A DNA stretch of 7,184 nt. Origin: Acidobacteriota bacterium (lineage in GTDB: Bacteria; Acidobacteriota; Terriglobia; Terriglobales; Acidobacteriaceae). The notes under the pieces are model-generated. The model was not told where the DNA came from and searched no databases. It worked only from the letters and a program-made list of their open reading frames with translations. The stretch's first letter is position 1. Each line of letters opens with the position of its first letter. The stretch is taken from positions 1 through 7,184 of the forward strand of contig JAJYBT010000118.1 in assembly GCA_021778875.1 (NCBI GenBank), written 5' to 3'. Shown one piece after another: positions 1 through 4,323 of the stretch. The position numbers and the translations under genes were made by a program.

Positions 1-6
1 AAGAGC

Positions 7-831
7 GTGGCAGGAAACTCCAAGTGCGCGGTGATGCTGCACAGCATCGCCGAGCCCCGGTCGGACGACGAAAGCAGGTATTACGTATCGCCGCGCCGGT
101 TCTCTCGATTGATGCGGTATTTTCAATCAGCCGGATTCAAGACCGCGACAACGGCACAGTGGCTCGATAATAGCGCTTCAGAAAAGCACGCACTGCTTAC
201 GTTTGACGATGGATACGACGATCTTTATGAGGAGTTGCTTCCGCTTGTCATCCAGCATGGCTACACGCCGCTAATTTTCCTTGTCGCTGACCATATTGGA
301 GCCTCCAATGTGTGGGACCAGCGGAGCGGACTGCGCGCACGCAACCTGCTCACGCTCGCGCAGATTCGCGAGATGCAGAAATACGGCGTTGAGTTTGGCT
401 CGCATACGATGACTCATCCGTGGCTGCCAGGCGTCTCTGACGCGCAGTTGCGGAACGAGGTTCGCGACTCGAAACATCGGCTGGAGGACTTGGTCGGAAT
501 TGAGATGACAACCTTCGCCTATCCGTTTGGTGGCGTCGACCGGCGCGTGCGCTCGGCGGTGGCCGATGCTGAATACAAGCTTGCATTCACCACCGAGCCG
601 GGGATCAATTGGTGGAATGATCCACTTTTTCAGCGGCGCGTAGAGGTGAATGATTACACGACTGTGCTGGACTTCGCCTGCAAGCTGCGCAGCGGGCGCG
701 GTTGCACTGAAACGATTTCCATGCGCCTGCGGAACATGGAGCAGGAGCTTCCCACCAGGATTCTGCGCAATATGGCCAAGGGTGCGCGCCTGGCCGGACA
801 CGAGATTCTTCACTTGTTCCACACCGATTGA
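7..831 (+). CDS. Polysaccharide deacetylase family protein (NodB-homology, CE4-like)
   Basis: Probable metal-dependent deacetylase acting on N- or O-acetyl groups of a cell-surface or exported polysaccharide. The three NodB-domain motifs are visible. Motif 1 is TFDDGYDD at residues 65-72 (D67 likely catalytic base, D68 metal ligand). Motif 2 is GSHTMTHP at 131-138 (H133 and H137 complete the Asp-His-His metal site). Motif 3 is AYPFGG at 171-176. The N-terminus (VMLHSI, then a VSPRRFSRLMRYF helix) matches the short lead-in of exopolysaccharide-type deacetylases. No signal peptide is seen, so it is cytoplasmic or its start is missing. The start is uncertain: the frame stays open to base 1 (Lys-Ser before the GTG) and the six bases upstream contain no Shine-Dalgarno sequence. 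Residues about 235-274 form a basic tail outside the catalytic domain. It converges on the release-factor homologue, so it is transcribed separately; its substrate cannot be read from the sequence. Confidence 0.88.
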   Translation: MAGNSKCAVMLHSIAEPRSDDESRYYVSPRRFSRLMRYFQSAGFKTATTAQWLDNSASEKHALLTFDDGYDDLYEELLPLVIQHGYTPLIFLVADHIGASNVWDQRSGLRARNLLTLAQIREMQKYGVEFGSHTMTHPWLPGVSDAQLRNEVRDSKHRLEDLVGIEMTTFAYPFGGVDRRVRSAVADAEYKLAFTTEPGINWWNDPLFQRRVEVNDYTTVLDFACKLRSGRGCTETISMRLRNMEQELPTRILRNMAKGARLAGHEILHLFHTD

Positions 832-1159
832 TGAGAATCTGATGCGGCAAACGACGTCGCCGCAGGGCCTATTGTGCAGGGATCAGGGCGTCACCAGAAC
901 TGCCGGACATTCCTCAGGCCATTTAGAAGGAATGGCGGGAACGACGGGGCAACGAGCGCCTTACGCTCTGCTTTCGCGAGCGGTGCAAAGAAGGCGTGAT
1001 CATTCCTGTCCGCGATTGCGGCAAGGTGAGGAACCAGCCGTCGCCCTGCTTTCGTCAAGGCGCCCCGAAAAGGACGCGATCAGCATCGGCGGGGCAACCC
1101 CTCAAAGTCGGTTTCAACTCAGCCGGTACCGGGGAGAATTCTCTTTATGCACACCCCGA
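832..1159. other. Convergent intergenic region, no recognisable gene
   Basis: This 328-nt gap lies between two genes whose 3' ends face each other. I see no ORF with a ribosome-binding site or familiar protein motif on either strand. It holds several small inverted repeats: GCGGC/GCCGC (844-848 with 859-863) just after the deacetylase stop, CATTCCT/AGGAATG (908-914 with 928-934, 13-nt loop), and a 10-bp palindrome CCGGTACCGG at 1123-1132. Any of these could assist termination, but none is followed by a T-run on the appropriate strand, so no rho-independent terminator is called. Confidence 0.6.
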
Positions 1160-2371
1160 TCAGGCGATGCGTGCCAGGGTGCGGGCTCTCTTCTCCGTTG
1201 GCGCGCTTTTCACCGAAGCCGGCTGATGCTTCAACGTGCGCAGGCGTCCACCGATGCCGCCGGCAGTCTGCAGACGGGCCGCGGCGCGGCCTTCGAGCAA
1301 CTCCATCCGGCACGTGTGACGGATCAGCAGCGTTGGCAGCATTTCGCGCAGCGTTGTGACCCTTTGTATCTGGTTGCAGGCGGCGCACCGCTCTGAAGCG
1401 GAGGCCGTGACCAGCCCGCAGCTTTCGCACCGATGCAAGATTGGGTTTAGATCTTCCACCAGCAAAAGCGATGCCAGAAGGCCCCGCTGAAGTTGATGCA
1501 GCGTCTGATCCACGCCGGTAACAATACCATGGTTTCGATTGAGCAGTTCGTCGACTACACGCTCCTTTCGGTTCGCCTCATATTCCCGAAGGCTCGCCTC
1601 GATGCGGGCCTTTATGTCGACTGAGGAGTCTTCGGAGCTGACATGTGTAATGAGGACCGCCTGCTCTCTGAGGGCCTGGGGCAGTTCCTCCTGCACCTGC
1701 TTCGTGAGCCGATCGGATCCGAGCAGATAGACCTCGTCGATGGCGTGGATTTCGCAGTATGCCGCAATGACTTTCGCGACCTCGTGCAGCAGGCGCACAT
1801 ATTCCGCTTCCACGCGGCGATCGAACAGGTCGCGCTGCGCACCATGAGGCATGCGCGTGCCCTGCTTTGCCATGTGCTCGCGTTCCTTCTGCCTCCAGTG
1901 CGATGTGTCAATGCTGAACGGCTGCTCTGCGAACTGGGTCAGTCCGTTGAAAGCGTATTCGTACAGGCGCACGCCTGACAGATCCAGCACCGCTGCGCAT
2001 GCGGGTCTATGCCGCGCCATGATGGCGTTCAATTGCCACAAGTGCGGCTTGCCCCAGTGGAGTTCATTGGACGGCTCCACCGGCAATGGGATGACCTGCC
2101 AAACGTCGGGACCTGCGAAGATTAGAACACCCGTGTGCGCGGGCCGGTGCGTCTCGAGATACTTCTCGACGCGTTTGACTTGCTCATGGAACAACGAGTT
2201 CTTTGACTCGCCCCTGTGGGAGCGCACCTTTCTGGCTTCGGTTTTCAGCCAGGCCACATACCCTGGAACAGATCGGCAATTGCTCGGCAGTCCGGGATTT
2301 GTGTTGAGGTAGACCGTCAGGAGCGGTTCGGGGAGTTGCGCCAATGCTTCGAATTCATGCGCGCTAATCAT
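1160..2371 (-). CDS. Bacterial archaeo-eukaryotic release factor (baeRF) family protein, aRF1/eRF1-like
   Basis: A 403-residue homologue of archaeal/eukaryotic release factor 1, of the kind thought to act in ribosome rescue or stress-time translation control in bacteria. Residues 1-120 form a baeRF-type N-domain (PEPLLTVYLNTNPG at 14-27); no NIKS stop-codon-reading motif is seen. Residues 125-265 match the RNase H-like middle domain: strand AAVLDLSGVRLYEY (126-139), then HGAQRDLFDRRVEAEYVR (176-193), which aligns with the classical GGQ loop and following Arg-rich helix but has GAQ at 177-179, then a second strand with LLGSD (216-220). Residues 270-380 match eRF1 domain 3: a C4 zinc ribbon C315-x2-C318-x10-C329-x2-C332 and GGIGGRLR (371-378), equivalent to the GGI-ILRY end of aRF1. 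A basic tail follows. The ATG at 2371 is chosen because AAAAGGAGG precedes it by 7 nt; the frame is open 91 codons further upstream, but that part shows no homology. Family 10 of the baeRFs is my best guess. Catalytic activity is unproven. Confidence 0.87.
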   Translation of the reverse strand: MISAHEFEALAQLPEPLLTVYLNTNPGLPSNCRSVPGYVAWLKTEARKVRSHRGESKNSLFHEQVKRVEKYLETHRPAHTGVLIFAGPDVWQVIPLPVEPSNELHWGKPHLWQLNAIMARHRPACAAVLDLSGVRLYEYAFNGLTQFAEQPFSIDTSHWRQKEREHMAKQGTRMPHGAQRDLFDRRVEAEYVRLLHEVAKVIAAYCEIHAIDEVYLLGSDRLTKQVQEELPQALREQAVLITHVSSEDSSVDIKARIEASLREYEANRKERVVDELLNRNHGIVTGVDQTLHQLQRGLLASLLLVEDLNPILHRCESCGLVTASASERCAACNQIQRVTTLREMLPTLLIRHTCRMELLEGRAAARLQTAGGIGGRLRTLKHQPASVKSAPTEKRARTLARIA

Positions 2372-2378
2372 ATGCGCG

Positions 2379-2387
2379 CCTCCTTTT
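2379..2387 (-). promoter_or_regulatory. Strong Shine-Dalgarno site of the baeRF gene
   Basis: AAAAGGAGG on the minus strand lies 7 nt before the ATG at 2371-2369. It decides the start against the longer open frame that begins at 2644. A strong site suggests the protein is made efficiently once transcribed. Confidence 0.85.
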
Positions 2388-2482
2388 CCGGCATGATTGA
2401 GGTTCTTGCCCCCTGGAAGACATTGCGCAGGGGGGGAGCGGAGACTCTCACAATGCCGCAGTCGACACGGAAAAACGACATC

Positions 2483-2513
2483 GAAACGATCCGAATTGAG
2501 ATGTTGAAACGAT
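2483..2513. repeat. Direct repeat GAAACGAT, 23-bp period
   Basis: Two identical 8-bp units start 23 bp apart (2483-2490 and 2506-2513), about two helical turns. The first lies inside a small inverted repeat ATCG-AAA-CGAT (2480-2490). They sit 112 to 142 bp upstream of the baeRF start codon, where an activator or repressor could act on that gene. Chance is a real alternative for a pair this short. Confidence 0.3.
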
Positions 2514-2703
2514 TTGTAGAAGGGGCGGAGTGGCGCTTGACATTTGCCCTCCCTGGACGGCAGACGGGCCGCCCTGTGACACATAGAGCATACCGCAGGT
2601 TGAGGAGAACGGCTGGTGATCCACGTCGCAATTGTTTTCTGCACATGGGGCCAGTTTGATGATCTGGAAAATTGGCCTGGCGTGCTTCAAACTCAGCGGT
2701 TGA

Positions 2704-2719
2704 TGTGACACGTGTCACG
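2704..2719. promoter_or_regulatory. CRP/FNR-superfamily-like operator (14-bp perfect palindrome)
   Basis: The sequence TGTGACACGTGTCACG contains the perfect palindrome GTGACACGTGTCAC (2705-2718). It matches the CRP-type consensus TGTGA-N6-TCACA at 9 of 10 defined bases. It lies 98 nt upstream of the PRTase-hydrolase start codon and, if activating, would place a class II (-41.5) start site near 2753. The regulator is not encoded in the window. The core CACGTG also fits other dimeric regulators, so the assignment is to the site type rather than to a specific protein. Confidence 0.55.
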
Positions 2720-2726
2720 GTATGCA

Positions 2727-2741
2727 ACTCCATATTGGAGT
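2727..2741. repeat. Second inverted repeat, ACTCCA-TAT-TGGAGT
   Basis: Perfect 6-bp arms with a 3-bp centre. Its centre is about 22.5 bp from the centre of the palindrome at 2704-2719, so the two would lie on the same face of the helix. It overlaps the expected core promoter of the downstream operon and could be a repressor site or a second activator site. As RNA it would be a weak short hairpin. Confidence 0.4.
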
Positions 2742-2746
2742 AGAAG
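2741..2746 (+). promoter_or_regulatory. Candidate -10 element of a class II activated promoter
   Basis: TAGAAG matches TATAAT at 4 of 6 bases and sits exactly where a -10 box should be if the CRP/FNR-like palindrome is centred at -41.5. There is no good -35 box, as expected for an activator-dependent promoter. The predicted leader would be about 65 nt. The prediction depends on the operator assignment. Confidence 0.25.
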
Positions 2747-2804
2747 TTTAGCCTTGGGGATTTGTTTCGGATGTTGCGCTCCAGCCGGCAATACGGGCGA
2801 AATC

Positions 2805-2810
2805 GGAGGG
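2805..2810 (+). promoter_or_regulatory. Shine-Dalgarno site of the PRTase-hydrolase gene
   Basis: GGAGGG lies 7 nt before the ATG at 2818-2820 and supports that start over other in-frame codons. Confidence 0.8.
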
Positions 2811-2817
2811 CAATGCT

Positions 2818-4227
2818 ATGGTCTTCAAGAATCGCGAAGATGCCGGCATCCGGCTGGCAAAGAAGCTTGGGGCCTATGCCAATCTCAAGAATGTAGTGGT
2901 ACTGGGCATTCCGCGCGGCGGAGTGCCGGTTGCTTTTGAGGTGGCCAGAGCCCTGCATGCTCCGCTGGACGTTTGCCTGGCGCGCAAGCTCGGCGTACCA
3001 GACCAGGAAGAACTGGCCTTCGGCGCGATTGCCTCCGGAGGAATCCGTTACCTCAATCAATCCATTATCCAGGCTTCCGGAATTTCTCCAGCGGAAATTG
3101 AGCGCATTGCAGAGCGAGCGGGGAGGAAGCTGGAGGAGCGTGCCGTTCTCTTCCGCGATGACAAGCCTCCGCTTGTGCTTGAGGGCCGCACCGCGATCCT
3201 GGTGGATGATGGCATCGCGACAGGAGCCAGCATGCACGCATCCGTGCTCGCGTTGCGCCAGTTGCATCCCGCAAAGCTGATCATCGCCGTGCCGGTGGCG
3301 CCGATCGATACCTGCGGTTGGCTGAGGCCGTTCGTGGATGAGCTTGTCTGCCTCGACAACCCGTTGGACTTCTATGCTGTGGGGCAGTTTTACGAGGACT
3401 TCCCGCAAGTTTCAGACGAAGAAGTGCTCGACGTTCTCGGTCGCGCGTCTTCCCTTCCGTTGCATGGCGCTCAATCCAAACCGGCGGATTACCCGCCCGG
3501 CAAGGGCGATGCGGCGGTTGCGAAAGGGGCATGGAATCTGACTCGGAGCGATGTTTCCATTGCCGTGGACGATGTGCAACTGGCCGGAACTCTGGTGATT
3601 CCGCAGAACGCGCAAGGCATCGTGCTTTTTGTCCATGGCAGCGGCAGCAGCCGCAACAGCCCGCGCAATCGTCACGTTGCCGAAGTGCTGCAGCAAAGCG
3701 GACTGGCGACGCTGCTGTTCGATCTTCTGACGGCAGAGGAAGAAGAGATCGATCGCTGGAGCGCCGAGCTGAGGTTCAACATCGGGCTGCTCTCGCGGCG
3801 CCTGGTGCAGGTGACGCATTGGGTGAGGCAGTTCGAACGCACAAGGGAGTTGAGCGTCGGCTACTTTGGCGCAAGCACGGGAGCAGCGGCAGCGTTGATT
3901 GGAGCGGCAGAGCTTCGCGGTCAGGTTGGCGCAGTGGTCTCGCGCGGCGGCAGACCGGACCTTGCGCGCGAAACGTTGGGCAAGGTCGCCACTCCAACGC
4001 TTCTGCTGGTAGGGAGCCTGGACGAAGATGTGCTTGAACTGAACCGGCAGGCCCTGGCGAAGCTGGCGTCGAAGGAGAAGGAGCTGCGCGTCATTCCCGG
4101 AGCAACGCATTTCTTTGAGGAGCCCGGGACGCTGGACCAGGTAGCCAAAGAGGCATCCGGCTGGTTCATCAAATATCTGGAGGAACGGCACGCGAGATCA
4201 GAGACGCCTGCCGGGCGGGAGGGCTAG
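2818..4227 (+). CDS. Phosphoribosyltransferase fused to a dienelactone-hydrolase-like alpha/beta hydrolase
   Basis: A two-domain cytoplasmic protein of 469 residues. Residues 1-215 are a type I phosphoribosyltransferase: IPRGGVPVAFEVAR (31-44) in the early loop, and the PRPP-binding signature AILVDDGIATGAS at 126-138, with D130 and D131 expected to contact the ribose hydroxyls. After a Pro/Lys/Gly-rich linker (about 216-238), residues 240-455 are an alpha/beta hydrolase: oxyanion strand IVLFVHGSGSSRN (268-280), nucleophile elbow GASTG with S353 (351-355), likely acid D402 in VGSLDED, and H431 in GATHFFEE. All three catalytic residues are therefore present. The physiological substrates of this fusion type are not known to me; the PRTase half could act on a base or use PRPP as a ligand. 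Rv0571c of M. tuberculosis, a DosR regulon member, has the same domain plan as I recall it. The gene is first in a probable operon with the P-type ATPase and lies behind the CRP/FNR-like operator. Confidence 0.9.
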   Translation: MVFKNREDAGIRLAKKLGAYANLKNVVVLGIPRGGVPVAFEVARALHAPLDVCLARKLGVPDQEELAFGAIASGGIRYLNQSIIQASGISPAEIERIAERAGRKLEERAVLFRDDKPPLVLEGRTAILVDDGIATGASMHASVLALRQLHPAKLIIAVPVAPIDTCGWLRPFVDELVCLDNPLDFYAVGQFYEDFPQVSDEEVLDVLGRASSLPLHGAQSKPADYPPGKGDAAVAKGAWNLTRSDVSIAVDDVQLAGTLVIPQNAQGIVLFVHGSGSSRNSPRNRHVAEVLQQSGLATLLFDLLTAEEEEIDRWSAELRFNIGLLSRRLVQVTHWVRQFERTRELSVGYFGASTGAAAALIGAAELRGQVGAVVSRGGRPDLARETLGKVATPTLLLVGSLDEDVLELNRQALAKLASKEKELRVIPGATHFFEEPGTLDQVAKEASGWFIKYLEERHARSETPAGREG

Positions 4228-4323
4228 ATGCTTTGCCGGACCCGAGCAGAGAGCTGCGCTGATTTCCAGGTGCCTGCACAACTCCGCGTGATCCCTGGTG
4301 GAATGGCCAGATGCGCGACTTAA
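4228..4323 (+). CDS. Possible 31-codon leader/small ORF overlapping the ATPase start
   Basis: The ATG directly abuts the TAG stop of the preceding gene and follows GGGAGGG (4217-4223), a stronger Shine-Dalgarno sequence than the one in front of the ATPase. The frame ends with TAA at 4321-4323, 13 nt inside the ATPase frame, so ribosomes finishing it would terminate just past the ATPase ATG at 4311. The peptide begins MLCRTRAESCADF, contains three cysteines, has no membrane segment and resembles nothing I know. It may serve translational coupling rather than encode a functional peptide. It may equally be chance, since the GGGAGGG also encodes the last residues of the upstream protein. Confidence 0.25.
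   Translation: MLCRTRAESCADFQVPAQLRVIPGGMARCAT

Larger units (their letters stand above)
2372..2817. promoter_or_regulatory. Divergent control region between the baeRF gene and the PRTase-hydrolase/ATPase operon
   Basis: This 446-nt region has no convincing gene. It must contain promoters for both directions. Elements seen: the CRP/FNR-like palindrome at 2704-2719, an inverted repeat at 2727-2741, an isolated copy of the half-site TGTGACAC at 2575-2582 (identical to 2704-2711), and a direct repeat GAAACGAT at 2483-2490 and 2506-2513. Both downstream genes have good ribosome-binding sites. I could not pick a credible minus-strand promoter for the baeRF gene. Confidence 0.6.

Noticed and set aside
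650..1396. A long plus-strand open frame (248 codons) spanning the convergent intergenic region
   Set aside because: It overlaps the 3' parts of two well-supported genes, shows no protein motif, has Arg/Ser/Cys-rich composition typical of an off-frame reading of GC-rich DNA, and lacks a ribosome-binding site.
2537..2542. TTGACA resembling a -35 promoter box on the plus strand
   Set aside because: There is no plausible -10 hexamer 16-18 bp downstream (the sequence there is GC-rich), and it lies far upstream of the PRTase gene.
1270..2573. A 12-13 bp sequence GCAGACGGGCCGC found near 1270 and again near 2560
   Set aside because: One copy is within the baeRF coding region and one in the intergenic region; at this GC content such a match is probably chance, and no longer homology surrounds it.
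2372..2644. A 91-codon N-terminal extension of the baeRF protein to an upstream ATG
   Set aside because: The extension shows no baeRF homology, while AAAAGGAGG sits 7 nt before the internal ATG at 2371, which begins right at the family's N-terminal domain.
2368..3408. A 346-codon minus-strand open frame across the divergent control region and the PRTase gene
   Set aside because: It lies antisense to the PRTase domain, whose motifs are clear, and overlaps the baeRF start by only a few bases. It has no family resemblance and would put the operator inside a coding region.
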